Part shown: positions 15,351 through 24,573 of the stretch, piece after piece
Layout: each line of letters opens with the position of its first letter
Numbering within the stretch: position 1 is the stretch's first letter
Origin: HLUCCA09 sp965277275
Lineage (GTDB): Bacteria > Pseudomonadota > Alphaproteobacteria > Rhodobacterales > Rhodobacteraceae
Direction of reading: 5' to 3'
Assembly: GCA_965277275.1 (NCBI GenBank)
Contig: CBDICG010000001.1
Span: 434,001 to 498,000, forward strand
Length of the DNA stretch: 64,000 bases
Position numbers and translations under genes: made by a program
The notes under the pieces: generated by a model
Seen by the model: the letters and a program-made list of their open reading frames with translations, nothing else
The model's database searches: none
Told to the model about the DNA's origin: nothing

Positions 15351-17026
15351 TCACGACAATCTGGATACGACGATTGTCACCTCGGGTTTGCGACCGATCT
15401 CTTCGGCGCAGACCTGACGCACAGCGCGCCGAAGCATTTCCTCGAGCTTGTCGTCATCGGCGAGCACTGCATCGTCCGCGCGCGCGAGGGCCTGCGCCGT
15501 ATCCGCTTCGACAAGCTCCACGAGCGGCGCACGAGACCGCCCCTCTGCCGGCAAACCCATGGATTCCGCCCATGGGTCACCGAGTGGATCATCGTTCACA
15601 TCGAGCAGCAGCGTCAGCATGACATGCCCGTTGAGCGCCATGCGGATTCGCCCGCGTACCACACCCTCGAGCGCACCGATCTTGACGGAGCCATCGAGAT
15701 ACGTCCGCCCCGCCTCCACATGCTCGGCCACCTTCGGCTCGGGCCCGGTCAGATCCAGCATCGTGCCATTGGTCGCGATTGCCGACGGCAAGCCACGTGC
15801 GCGCGCTATCTCGGCATGACGCCGCAGCATGCGGTGCTCCCCGTGCATCGGGACAAGCATCTCCGGGTGAACAAGCTCGTGCAGCATCTCCAGATCCGGG
15901 CGATTGGCATGGCCTGACACGTGATAGTCGGAGGTCGAATCGTCGACGACATCCACGCCCTTTACCGAGAGCTGGTTGATGATCTCGATGACGCCACGCT
16001 CATTGCCGGGGATCGTCTTGGACGAGAAGAGAAAGAGATCCCCATCCTTCAGCTCCAACCCCAGATACTTCCCGCGTGCGAGCTGCGCCGATGCGGCGCG
16101 GCGCTCGCCCTGGCTGCCCGTGACGATCAGCATGAGGTTCTCCCGGGGAATGCCCGTGGCTTCCTCAGCGGTCACAAACGGTGGGAATCCGGTTGCGACG
16201 CCCGTTTCCTCGCCAACCTTTACCATGCGCTGCATCGCGCGCCCGAGCAGGCAGACGGAGCGCCCCGCGGCCACCCCGGCCTCCGCCAGCGTCTTCACCC
16301 GCGCCACGTTCGAGGCAAAGGTCGTTGCCACGACCATGCCACCGGTGTGTCCCGCGACGAGTTCGGTGATCTTGGGCCCAACGGTGCTTTCCGAACGACC
16401 GGGATGGGCGACGCCGATGTTCGTGCTGTCACAGGTGAGCACCTTCACACCGGCATCCGCGACCTGCCCCCAAAGCGCTGGATCGAACGGCTCGCCAACG
16501 ACGGGATTGCCATCGAGCTTGAAGTCACCGGTATGCACGACGCGCCCCGCGGGCGTGTCGATGATCAGCGCTGAGCTTTCCGGGATCGAATGCGAAACGG
16601 GCAGGAACGAGAGGCGGAACGGACCCGCCTCGATCTCCTCGGGGAAGGGATGTGCGACATGAAGGGCAGATGCGGGCTGGCCCTGCTCCTCGAGCTTGCG
16701 CAGCGCAAGCGCGGCGGTGAACCGGCGGGCATAGACAGGTGCCTGTAGCTCTCCCCAGAAATGCCCGAGCGCTCCGATATGGTCTTCGTGGCCGTGGGTG
16801 ATGACAATCGCTTCCAGCCTGTCACGGCGTTCGATCAGCCAGGACATGTCCGGCAAAATCAGATCGACCCCCGGTGACGTGTCCATGTTGGGGAAGGTTA
16901 CGCCGAGGTCCACGAGGACGAGGCGTTCCTTGTCCGGCGCCCCGTAGCCATAGACGTAGGCATTCATGCCGACCTCCCTGCCCCCCCGAGTGGGAGGTAG
17001 ATGAGACGAGCGTTGGAATCGGTCAT
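15351..17026 (-). CDS. rnj: Ribonuclease J, reading frame broken near the start
   Basis: RNase J is a metallo-beta-lactamase/beta-CASP endo- and 5'-exoribonuclease. The 538 codons open from an ATG at 16967 contain the metal site THGHEDHIG, the beta-CASP STNIG and GSQGE blocks and the SGHANRPDL region. Family members begin about 20 residues earlier with a strand ending LGGAGE(I/V)GMNAYVYGYG. Those residues are encoded upstream from an ATG at 17026, which overlaps the coaX stop as ATGA and starts MTDSNARLIYLPLGGAG. That frame then reads RSA-stop because one G is missing near 16970-16985, next to a run of seven G. Restoring one G gives LGGAGEVGMNAYVYGYG exactly. It is either a sequencing/assembly error or a real frameshift leaving translation to start at 16967 or to slip. 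It is the last gene of the birA-coaX-rnj tail of the nuo operon. Confidence 0.88.
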
Positions 17027-17817
17027 TTGGGGGTGCCTGTGCGATTGTTGTAGTTATGGATGACGGTCAACCCGTGCATCGTCAGGTCGTCTTCGAGAAT
17101 GTCGAACACGGTATCGCCCTGCAGAAAGAGCGGCGCAAGGCCCCCGGTACCGATCACCCGCATCGGCGCCCCATATTCCGCCCGGATCCGCGTGCTGACC
17201 TCGCGGACAAGCCCGAGATATCCCCAGAAGACGCCGGATTGCATACACGCCACCGTGTTGGTTCCGATCACCTTCTCCGGCTTCGAGATGTCGACGTGCG
17301 GCAAGGCCGCGGCCGCCATGTGCAAGGCTTCAAGCGACAGGTTCACTCCCGGCGCAATCACGCCACCGACGTAGGCTCCGTCTTCCGCCACGACATCGAA
17401 GGTGGTCGCCGTCCCGAAGTCGACGATGACAATGTTGCCGCCATGGCGGTCGTGGGCCCCTGCGGCGTTTACCAGCCTGTCCGGCCCAACTTGCGTTCCC
17501 AGGTCCACCCGTGGCTCAACAGGCAGCGCGCAGTCAGGTTTTCCGACGACCAGCGGCCGGGTGTTAAAATACCTGTCCGTAAGGACCCGAAGGTTGAAGA
17601 CGACGCGGGGCACGGTGGAAGAAATGATGACGTCCGTGATTTTCACGCCATCGGGCCCGTTCAACCCATGATGCTCCAGCAGTGTCCGGAACCAGACGAA
17701 GTATTCGTCTGCGGTGCGTTGGTGATCGGTTGCGCATCTCAGGGTCAGCAGGAACTCCGTTCCGTCCCAGATGGAGAATACGGTGTTTGTGTTGCCGCAA
17801 TCGATGCACAGGAGCAT
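17023..17817 (-). CDS. coaX: Type III pantothenate kinase
   Basis: This 264-residue enzyme phosphorylates pantothenate, the first step of CoA synthesis. It has the ASKHA-fold signatures of CoaX: N-terminal MLLCIDCGNTNTVFS (phosphate loop), GPDRLVNA at 111-118 and DFGTATTFDVV at 133-143. The ATG at 17817 follows GGAGGG; longer frames only add basic low-complexity residues. It lies 13 bp after birA and overlaps the rnj start. The birA-coaX-rnj trio downstream of nuoN is, as I recall, a common Rhodobacterales arrangement. The CoA it helps make supplies the phosphopantetheine used by the carrier domains of the NRPS-PKS, though that link is only metabolic. Confidence 0.95.
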   Translation of the reverse strand: MLLCIDCGNTNTVFSIWDGTEFLLTLRCATDHQRTADEYFVWFRTLLEHHGLNGPDGVKITDVIISSTVPRVVFNLRVLTDRYFNTRPLVVGKPDCALPVEPRVDLGTQVGPDRLVNAAGAHDRHGGNIVIVDFGTATTFDVVAEDGAYVGGVIAPGVNLSLEALHMAAAALPHVDISKPEKVIGTNTVACMQSGVFWGYLGLVREVSTRIRAEYGAPMRVIGTGGLAPLFLQGDTVFDILEDDLTMHGLTVIHNYNNRTGTPK

Positions 17818-17830
17818 GGTGCCCTCCGTT

Positions 17831-18595
17831 TCAGCCGAAAAACACGTCTCCGGCGGTGATCTTTTGCACCCCGTTGGGTGTCTGCACGACGAGGCGACCG
17901 TGCTCGTCGATCGTCTCGAAGCGACCGTGAAGCGTCTCGCGCGGCGTGCGCGCGCGGATGTCCTGCCCGACACCGGCGGCCCGACGCAGCCAAAGGAGCC
18001 TCAGGGCGTCGAACCCCGTCTCGCGCCACATCTTGGCGTAGAGCTGCATGTGAAAGGCCAGCGCAACCAGGGTCTCGGATGGATCGACAACAGCCACGCC
18101 CGCGTCCCGAAGCGATATGGCCGGCAGCGCGCCCGACTCCAGATCATCTGGATCGGGTGTCGCGACTAGGTTCATGCCGATCCCGACCGCAAGCCAATTG
18201 ACAGCCCCACCCTGCCCCGAGGATTCGAGCAGGATACCGGACACCTTGCAGCCATCGAGCAGCACGTCGTTGGGCCACTTGTTGGAAAGCCGCGCCCGAT
18301 CGACGTGGAGAGCAAGCGTGTCATAGACCGCGAGTGCGGCTTGAAATGACGTCAGCGCAATATCGGCGGGCGGGCGCTCCGGTCGCGTCAGGAACGTCGC
18401 GGCGAAGTTGCCCTTCGGCATCGACCACGCGCGCCCCTGCCGACCGCGCCCCGCAGTCTGCCTGCGTGCCATGATCCAGATGTCTTTCGCGGGCGGAGCG
18501 CGGCGCTGCGCCTCCGCCATCGTGCTGTCGACCTCGTCCAGCACAACGCGCTCGACCCCTTCGGGCCAGAGCGGCAGACGCGTGTCAGTTGACAA
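17831..18595 (-). CDS. birA: Biotin--[acetyl-CoA-carboxylase] ligase
   Basis: A 254-residue biotin protein ligase that activates biotin as biotinyl-AMP and attaches it to the acetyl-CoA carboxylase carrier protein. GRGRQGR at 49-55 is the biotinoyl-AMP loop, KWPNDV at 106-111 and KVSGILLE complete the catalytic core, and a short SH3-like C-terminal domain ends the protein. There is no N-terminal helix-turn-helix, so it is a group I ligase that does not act as the Bir repressor. The best start is TTG at 18595, overlapping the end of nuoN by 11 bases; no ATG lies before the conserved region. Confidence 0.93.
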   Translation of the reverse strand: MSTDTRLPLWPEGVERVVLDEVDSTMAEAQRRAPPAKDIWIMARRQTAGRGRQGRAWSMPKGNFAATFLTRPERPPADIALTSFQAALAVYDTLALHVDRARLSNKWPNDVLLDGCKVSGILLESSGQGGAVNWLAVGIGMNLVATPDPDDLESGALPAISLRDAGVAVVDPSETLVALAFHMQLYAKMWRETGFDALRLLWLRRAAGVGQDIRARTPRETLHGRFETIDEHGRLVVQTPNGVQKITAGDVFFG

Positions 18596-20024
18596 GGCTG
18601 GCCGCCGCCTGCGCGGCGAGCGTATCCACCCCGAAGAGGTTGATGACGCCGAGCACGGTCGCCGCGGCAGAGACCATCAGGAAGCCCCATTGCACAGCGC
18701 CCATCTGCCCGTCGATCCGCTCCGCTTCGGCAGAGCCGAAGTACATGAAGTAGACGATCCGCAGGTAGTAGAACGCACCAATCACCGACGCGACCGCACC
18801 GGCCACCGCGAGCCATGCGAGCCCGGCGTCGACTGCCGCCACGAGCACGGCGTACTTTGCAAAGAACCCGATCAGGGGCGGCACACCCGCCATCGAGAAC
18901 ATCAGGATAAGGATCGCGAGGGCCTGTGTCGGATGCTTTTCGGAGAGCATCGAAAGCGACTCGATCCGGGTCACGGCATGACCGTCCCGGGTCATCGACA
19001 GGATGAAGGCGAACGCGCCGATGTTCATCGTCACGTAGATCGCCATGTAGAGCAGCATGGCCTCCACCCCGGCTGCCGTGCCAGCCGAAAGGCCGATGAG
19101 GGCGTAGCCCATATGGGAGATGGACGAATAGGCCATGAGGCGCTTGATGTCCCGCTGCCCGATCGCAGCGATCGCACCCAGAAACACCGAAAAGACGGCG
19201 AGGAAGGCCACGATCTGCTGCCAATCACTGACGGCGTTGCCGAACGCGTCGTGCATGACGCGGGCGAACATCGCCATCGCGGCAACTTTGGGTGCCGTCG
19301 CGAAGAAGGCCGTGATCGGCGTCGGAGCGCCTTCGTAGACGTCCGGTGTCCACATGTGGAATGGCGCGGCGGACACCTTGAAGGCCAGGCCGGCCGACAT
19401 GAACGCGATCCCGATCAGAAGCCCGATCCCGATCTCGCCATCGTTTGCCGCTACGATGATTCCGTCAAACTCGGTCGTGCCTGCGTAGCCGTAGACCAGC
19501 GAAGCCCCGTAGAGCAGCATTCCGGACGAAAGCGCGCCGAGGACGAAGTACTTGAGCCCGGCCTCTGTCGATTTCACGCTGTCACGCCGGAGCGACGCCA
19601 CGACGTAGAGAGACAGCGCCTGAAGCTCGAGCCCCATGTAGAGCGCGATCAGGTCCCCTGCCGAAACCATGACCATCATGCCCACCACGGAAAGCACGAT
19701 CAGGACCGGGTATTCAAAGCGCAGCAGGTTCCGCTCCGCCATGTAGTTCTCGCTCAAAAGCAGGATGGCGGCGGCGGAAAGCAGGATTGTGATCTTTGCG
19801 AAGTGGGCGAACCCGTCGTCGACGAACATGCCTCCGAACGCCTCGCGCGCGCCCGCGGGAGAGAGGCCCAGCCACGCCGCAGTCGAGGCCAGGACCGCCG
19901 CTGTAACCCAAACGAGTAGCGGCGCCATGCCATCCTTCGTGGTGTAGACGGCGAGGATCAGCGCCACCATCGCGTAGACGGAGAGGAAGATCTCGGGCAG
20001 CAGGATCGCGATATCAGGACCCAT
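18585..20024 (-). CDS. nuoN: NADH-quinone oxidoreductase subunit N
   Basis: A 479-residue antiporter-like membrane subunit of respiratory complex I, with about 14 transmembrane helices. The conserved RRDSVKSTEAGLKYFVLGALSSG and KRLMAYSSISHMGYALIG segments mark the proton-channel helices with the key Glu and Lys residues. It lies 3 bp downstream of nuoM and is the last structural nuo gene. birA overlaps its 3' end, so the operon continues into cofactor genes. Confidence 0.97.
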   Translation of the reverse strand: MGPDIAILLPEIFLSVYAMVALILAVYTTKDGMAPLLVWVTAAVLASTAAWLGLSPAGAREAFGGMFVDDGFAHFAKITILLSAAAILLLSENYMAERNLLRFEYPVLIVLSVVGMMVMVSAGDLIALYMGLELQALSLYVVASLRRDSVKSTEAGLKYFVLGALSSGMLLYGASLVYGYAGTTEFDGIIVAANDGEIGIGLLIGIAFMSAGLAFKVSAAPFHMWTPDVYEGAPTPITAFFATAPKVAAMAMFARVMHDAFGNAVSDWQQIVAFLAVFSVFLGAIAAIGQRDIKRLMAYSSISHMGYALIGLSAGTAAGVEAMLLYMAIYVTMNIGAFAFILSMTRDGHAVTRIESLSMLSEKHPTQALAILILMFSMAGVPPLIGFFAKYAVLVAAVDAGLAWLAVAGAVASVIGAFYYLRIVYFMYFGSAEAERIDGQMGAVQWGFLMVSAAATVLGVINLFGVDTLAAQAAASLVN

Positions 20025-20027
20025 GGA

Positions 20028-21572
20028 TTACTCTCCCTGGCCGGCGATCATTGTGTCGCCCGCCTCCAACAATGCAGTTTCGTACTGGCCGACGAGATTG
20101 GCGACCGACGGCCCGATGATGTCTGTCGCGAGGCTCGGGTAGACCCCCAGCAGCAGCGTCATCACCACGAGCGGCGCGAAGATCGCGCGCTCGCGTGGCG
20201 TCATGTCGGTGATCGAGCGCAGGCTCTCCTTGATGAGGTCTCCCAGGGCGACCCGGCGGTATAGCCAGAGCGCATAGGCCGCCGAGAGGATCACGCCCGT
20301 GGCCGCCACGAACGCGACCCAGGTATTGACCTGGAACACCCCGACGATGGTCAGGAATTCGCCGACGAAGCCCGAGGTGCCGGGCAGGCCGACGTTGGCC
20401 ATCGTGAACAGCATGAACACCAGCGCATAGACCGGCATCCGGTTCACGAGCCCGCCATAGGCATCGATCTCGCGGGTATGCATCCGGTCATAGATCACGC
20501 CGACGCAGAGAAAGAGCGCGCCCGAAACAAACCCGTGGGAAATCATCTGGAAGATCGCACCGTCGATGCCCTGCTGGTTGGCCGCAAAGATGCCCATCGT
20601 CACGTATCCCATATGGGCGACGGAGGAGTACGCGATGAGCTTCTTCATGTCGGACTGCGCAAGCGCCACAAGCGAGGTGTAGACAATCGCGATGGCCGAG
20701 AGCCACAGCACCAGCGGGGCCATGATGTCCGACGCGACAGGGAACATCGGGATCGAGAAGCGCAGGAAGCCGTAGCCGCCCATCTTCAAGAGGATCGCCG
20801 CCAGCACCACCGAGCCCGCCGTGGGTGCCTGCACGTGCGCGTCCGGCAGCCAGGTGTGCACCGGCCACATCGGCATCTTCACCGCGAACGACGCAAAGAA
20901 CGCCAGCCAGAGCAGCGTCTGCAACCCGCCAATGACCTGAATGCCCAGCACGCTGAACGTCTCGGTGCCAAAGGAATGATTCAGCAGCGTCGGGATGTCC
21001 GTTGTTCCTGCGTCCACGAACATGGCGATCATCGCCACGAGCATCAGGATCGAGCCGAGGAACGTGTAGAGGAAGAACTTGAACGATGCGTAGACCCGGT
21101 TCGCCCCGCCCCAGATCCCGATGATGAGGAACATCGGGATGAGCCCTGCCTCGAAGAAGAGGTAGAAGAGCACAAGATCGAGCGCCGTGAAGACGCCGAG
21201 CATCAGCGTTTCAAGGAGCAGGAACGCGACCATGTACTCCTTCACGCGGAATTTGACGTCCCAGCACGCCGCGATGGTCAGCGGCATCAGCATCGTCGTG
21301 AGCATCACGAAGAGGATGGAGATCCCGTCGACGCCCATCTTGTACTGAAGTCCCAGCAGCCACTCGCGCTCCTCGACGAACTGGAAGTCCGTGTTCTGCG
21401 GATCGAACCCGGCGAGCAGGAAGAGCGAGATCACGAAGGTCGCTGAGGTGGCGATCAGCGCGAGCCACTTGGCATTGTTCTGCGCTGCCTCGTCCTCTCC
21501 GCGCAAGAAAAGCGCGAGGATGACGGCGGCAATGGTCGGCAGAAAGACGATGATTGAGAGCAAGTTGTCCAT
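20028..21572 (-). CDS. nuoM: NADH-quinone oxidoreductase subunit M
   Basis: A 514-residue proton-pumping membrane subunit of complex I, homologous to NuoL and NuoN. It carries FFEAGLIPMFLIIGIWGG (with the essential Glu), PVHTWLPDAHVQAPTAGSV and DMKKLIAYSSVAHMGYV. The ATG at 21572 overlaps the stop of the small upstream gene as TAATG, suggesting coupled translation; a GTG six codons upstream is less likely. Confidence 0.97.
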   Translation of the reverse strand: MDNLLSIIVFLPTIAAVILALFLRGEDEAAQNNAKWLALIATSATFVISLFLLAGFDPQNTDFQFVEEREWLLGLQYKMGVDGISILFVMLTTMLMPLTIAACWDVKFRVKEYMVAFLLLETLMLGVFTALDLVLFYLFFEAGLIPMFLIIGIWGGANRVYASFKFFLYTFLGSILMLVAMIAMFVDAGTTDIPTLLNHSFGTETFSVLGIQVIGGLQTLLWLAFFASFAVKMPMWPVHTWLPDAHVQAPTAGSVVLAAILLKMGGYGFLRFSIPMFPVASDIMAPLVLWLSAIAIVYTSLVALAQSDMKKLIAYSSVAHMGYVTMGIFAANQQGIDGAIFQMISHGFVSGALFLCVGVIYDRMHTREIDAYGGLVNRMPVYALVFMLFTMANVGLPGTSGFVGEFLTIVGVFQVNTWVAFVAATGVILSAAYALWLYRRVALGDLIKESLRSITDMTPRERAIFAPLVVMTLLLGVYPSLATDIIGPSVANLVGQYETALLEAGDTMIAGQGE

Positions 21573-21805
21573 TACCAGAGTCCATTCCACCAGGCGAGGA
21601 AGAGCGCGACCGGCAGCATCACCACCAGCACCGCAACAAGGATCGCGCCGAAGTAGATCGTCGCCACGAAGACTGCTGTACCGGATGCCACGAGCCCGAC
21701 ACGCGCCAGATTGCGGGTCCGCCGATCCTCATCGCCGAGAAACCAGGCCGATAGCAGCATCACGCCGACGCAAGGGGCGAGGATGAGCCAGTATTGCATC
21801 GGCAT
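21572..21805 (-). CDS. Small membrane protein between nuoL and nuoM
   Basis: A 77-residue protein with two predicted membrane helices (about 5-21 and 42-72) separated by the charged loop LGDEDRRTRN. The start is at 21805, two bases after the nuoL stop, and its stop overlaps the nuoM start, so it is firmly embedded in the operon. I know of unassigned reading frames in the Rhodobacter nuo cluster but cannot name this family. It could be a lineage-specific accessory or assembly factor of the membrane arm. Confidence 0.7.
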   Translation of the reverse strand: MPMQYWLILAPCVGVMLLSAWFLGDEDRRTRNLARVGLVASGTAVFVATIYFGAILVAVLVVMLPVALFLAWWNGLW

Positions 21806-21807
21806 CG

Positions 21808-23973
21808 TCAGGCCCCCGCCAGCATGAGGTACATGACGATGAAGACGATCCCGAGGACCATCGCGAAGGCGTAGTGGAAGATGTAGCCAGACTGCATCCG
21901 CCCCGCGATCCGCGTGAAGAACGGGATCACTCCCATCGCAAGGCCATTGATGCCCCCGTCGATGATGTTGCCGTCGCCGCGTTTCCACAGCAGATCCCCG
22001 AGGAACCGCATCGGGCGCACCACGGTCACGTTATAGATCTCGTCGAAGTACCACTTGTTCAGCAGGAACAGGTAAAGCGGGCGCTGGTTCTTGGCGAGCT
22101 TGGCGGGCAGTTCGGGCCGCTGCATGTACATCAGCCACGCGAGATAGAGCCCGAGCAGCATCGCCCAGAACGGCGCCGTCGTGACCCACCACGGAACATA
22201 GTGCGCATCATGGATCACGTGGTTGTCCGGTGCGAAGTAGATCGCGCCTTCACCCGGCTGCTGTATCGGCTGTCCGCTTCCGTGATCGTCCCCATGTTCG
22301 TCGCCGTGCGCTTCGTCGCCGTGCCCGTCATCGGCCGCATCAGTTGCGTGGCTTTCGTCACCCGTCGCGTGCGCCGCCATGGGCAGCGCGGGCGCGGCTG
22401 CGTATTCCTCTTCGATCACGTAGGGAATGCCGAAGAACGCCCGGATCTCGTGCTCTTCACCGAAGAACGGCTTGACGAAGACCATCCCGGAAAAAATCGC
22501 ACCGAACGACAGAACACCCAGAGGAATGAGCATGCTGCGCGGGCTCTCATGCGCGTGCTCGTGGGTGTGCTTGTCCCCGCGTGGCTCGCCATAGAACGTC
22601 AGGAAGATCGTCCGCCAGTTGTAGAAAGCCGTCATGACAGCGGCAACGATCAGCAGGATAAACACCCCGCGTCCGTAGTTCCCATGCGCGGCATAGACCG
22701 CCTCCACAATCGCATCCTTCGACACGAACCCGGCCAGCCCGATCGGAAAGCCGAACCATTGCAATGACATCGGAATGCCGACGCCGGTGATCGCGAATGT
22801 GCCGATCATCATCGCCCAGAACGTGTAGGGCATCTTGTGGCGCAGCCCGCCATAGTTCCGCATGTCCTGCTCGTGGTGCATCCCGTGGATCACCGACCCG
22901 GCGCACAGGAAAAGCAACGCCTTGAAGAACGCGTGTGTGAGCAGATGGAACATCGCCAGCGGGTACGCCCCAACGCCCGCGGCGGCGAACATGTAGCCGA
23001 GCTGCGAACACGTGGAATAGGCGATGACCCGCTTGATGTCGTTCTGCACAAGGCCGACGGACGCCGCGAAAAGCGCAGTGAAGGCGCCGATGTAAGCCAC
23101 CAGAAGCATCGCGTTGGGCGCGAATTCCATAATCGGCGACATGCGGCAGACGAGGAAGACGCCCGCCGTCACCATCGTCGCGGCGTGGATCAGCGCGGAG
23201 ACGGGCGTTGGCCCTTCCATCGCATCCGGCAGCCACGTGTGCAGGAAAAGCTGGGCGGACTTGCCTGCCGCACCCACGAAGAGCAGGAATGCCACGACCT
23301 CTGCTGCGTTCCACTCTCGCCACAGGAAGGTGATCTGCGTCTCCGCGATCTCGGGCGCAGCGGCGAAGATGTCAGAGAAGGCGACGCTGTCGACCAGGAA
23401 GAAGAGCGTCGCGATGCCCAGAAGGAAGCCGAAATCACCGACCCGGTTCACGATGAACGCCTTCATCGCCGCCGCCCCTGCCGACGGTTTCTTGTAATAG
23501 AAGCCGATGAGCAGATACGAGGCGACGCCAACCCCCTCCCAGCCGAAGAAGAGCTGCACAAGATTGTCCGCCGTCACCAGCATCAACATCGCAAAGGTGA
23601 AGAACGACAGGTAGGCAAAGAAGCGGGCCCTGTAGTGCTCGTCTTCCTTGAAGTTCTCGTCGTGCGCCATGTAGCCGAAGGAATAGAGGTGCACGAGCGC
23701 CGAGACCGTCGTGATCACGATCAGCATGATCGCGGTCAGGCGATCCATGCGAATGGACCAGTCCGCCACGAGGCTGCCGCTATCGATCCAGCGCAGAAGC
23801 GTAATTGTCTCGGTCGTGCCGTCGTGGGCGATGAAGACGACCCACGACAGGAAGGCCGACAGAAAGAGAAGGCTCGTCGTCAGTACTTGGCCGGCATATT
23901 CGCCGATGACGCGCCAGCCAAAGCCGCAAATCAGGGCTCCAACGAGGGGAGCGAGAAGGATGATCGTTTCCAT
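21808..23973 (-). CDS. nuoL: NADH-quinone oxidoreductase subunit L
   Basis: The largest membrane subunit (721 residues), with the lateral helix that clamps the proton-pumping modules. LFFGWEGVGVASYLLIGFYY (Glu146), FLHTWLPDAMEGPTPVSALIH and NDIKRVIAYSTCSQLGYM are canonical. Two His/acidic-rich loops stand out: HTHEHAHE at 469-476, and a 30-residue stretch about 535-566 with nine His and many Asp/Glu. They face the solvent between membrane helices and could bind metal ions or be neutral linkers. The ATG at 23973 is 4 bp from the nuoK stop. Confidence 0.97.
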   Translation of the reverse strand: METIILLAPLVGALICGFGWRVIGEYAGQVLTTSLLFLSAFLSWVVFIAHDGTTETITLLRWIDSGSLVADWSIRMDRLTAIMLIVITTVSALVHLYSFGYMAHDENFKEDEHYRARFFAYLSFFTFAMLMLVTADNLVQLFFGWEGVGVASYLLIGFYYKKPSAGAAAMKAFIVNRVGDFGFLLGIATLFFLVDSVAFSDIFAAAPEIAETQITFLWREWNAAEVVAFLLFVGAAGKSAQLFLHTWLPDAMEGPTPVSALIHAATMVTAGVFLVCRMSPIMEFAPNAMLLVAYIGAFTALFAASVGLVQNDIKRVIAYSTCSQLGYMFAAAGVGAYPLAMFHLLTHAFFKALLFLCAGSVIHGMHHEQDMRNYGGLRHKMPYTFWAMMIGTFAITGVGIPMSLQWFGFPIGLAGFVSKDAIVEAVYAAHGNYGRGVFILLIVAAVMTAFYNWRTIFLTFYGEPRGDKHTHEHAHESPRSMLIPLGVLSFGAIFSGMVFVKPFFGEEHEIRAFFGIPYVIEEEYAAAPALPMAAHATGDESHATDAADDGHGDEAHGDEHGDDHGSGQPIQQPGEGAIYFAPDNHVIHDAHYVPWWVTTAPFWAMLLGLYLAWLMYMQRPELPAKLAKNQRPLYLFLLNKWYFDEIYNVTVVRPMRFLGDLLWKRGDGNIIDGGINGLAMGVIPFFTRIAGRMQSGYIFHYAFAMVLGIVFIVMYLMLAGA

Positions 23974-23977
23974 TGCG

Positions 23978-24283
23978 TCAGCCCCGCATGTTCGAGACGT
24001 CTTCGACCGCGATGGTTCCGCGGTTCCGGAAGAAGCAGACGAGGATGGCAAGGCCGATTGCGGCCTCTGCAGCGGCGACTGTCAGCACGAACAGGGTGAA
24101 GACCTGCCCGGTGATATCCCCAAGATATGCCGAGAACGCGACGAGGTTGATGTTGACCGCGAGCAGAATGAGCTCGACCGACATCAGGATGATGATCACG
24201 TTCTTGCGGTTCAGGAAGATCCCGAAGATCCCGATCACGAAGAGCGCAGCGGCCACGCTGAGGTAGTGTTCTAGTCCGACCAT
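23978..24283 (-). CDS. nuoK: NADH-quinone oxidoreductase subunit K
   Basis: A 101-residue, three-helix membrane subunit of complex I, a homologue of MrpC. Both proton-channel glutamates are present, in LMSVELILLAVN and AAAEAAIGLAI. The start overlaps the stop of the small upstream gene as ATGA. Confidence 0.97.
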   Translation of the reverse strand: MVGLEHYLSVAAALFVIGIFGIFLNRKNVIIILMSVELILLAVNINLVAFSAYLGDITGQVFTLFVLTVAAAEAAIGLAILVCFFRNRGTIAVEDVSNMRG

Positions 24284-24462
24284 CAGATCCTCACACAGGC
24301 TGATACGTTGCGCTTCTCAGACGACACCGTTCCGAAGGTCCTGGTGCGCCCGACCGCGTCCGCAGACGCCGTGATGGTATCAACCAGATCTGCGGACACT
24401 GCACCGCAACGAATGCGCGCAGGGGCGAAACCCACGCAGGCTGAGAGGCGAGTTGCGCCCAT
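24283..24462 (-). CDS. Possible 59-residue protein coupled to nuoK
   Basis: A short gene candidate in the 290-bp gap between nuoJ and nuoK. The ATG at 24462 follows a strong AAGGAGAGG ribosome-binding site, and the TGA overlaps the nuoK start as ATGA, a translational-coupling layout seen throughout this operon. The product has no membrane helix or known motif; it is Ala/Arg/Thr-rich with three Cys. No homologue is recognised. The initiation signals argue for translation; the composition argues for a low-constraint or regulatory frame. Confidence 0.5.
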   Translation of the reverse strand: MGATRLSACVGFAPARIRCGAVSADLVDTITASADAVGRTRTFGTVSSEKRNVSACVRI

Positions 24463-24519
24463 CTGTCCCTCTCCTTGCCGCGTCGCGTTGATCGCGATTG
24501 TTGCGGCGGTTCGTGCCAA

Positions 24520-24541
24520 CGAATTTTCGTACGAAAATTCG
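24520..24541. repeat. Perfect 22-bp AT-rich palindrome inside the nuo operon
   Basis: Each 11-base half is CGAATTTTCGT or its complement, meeting at a central GTAC, with no loop. It lies in the short gap between nuoJ and the 59-residue gene. A perfect even palindrome of this length with an AT-rich core is unexpected in sequence of over 60% GC. It may be a dimeric regulator site, an RNA cleavage or stabilising hairpin, or a leftover insertion target. Confidence 0.75.
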
Positions 24542-24573
24542 CCCCCGCGCCCCTGACGAGGGACGCGCCTTAC

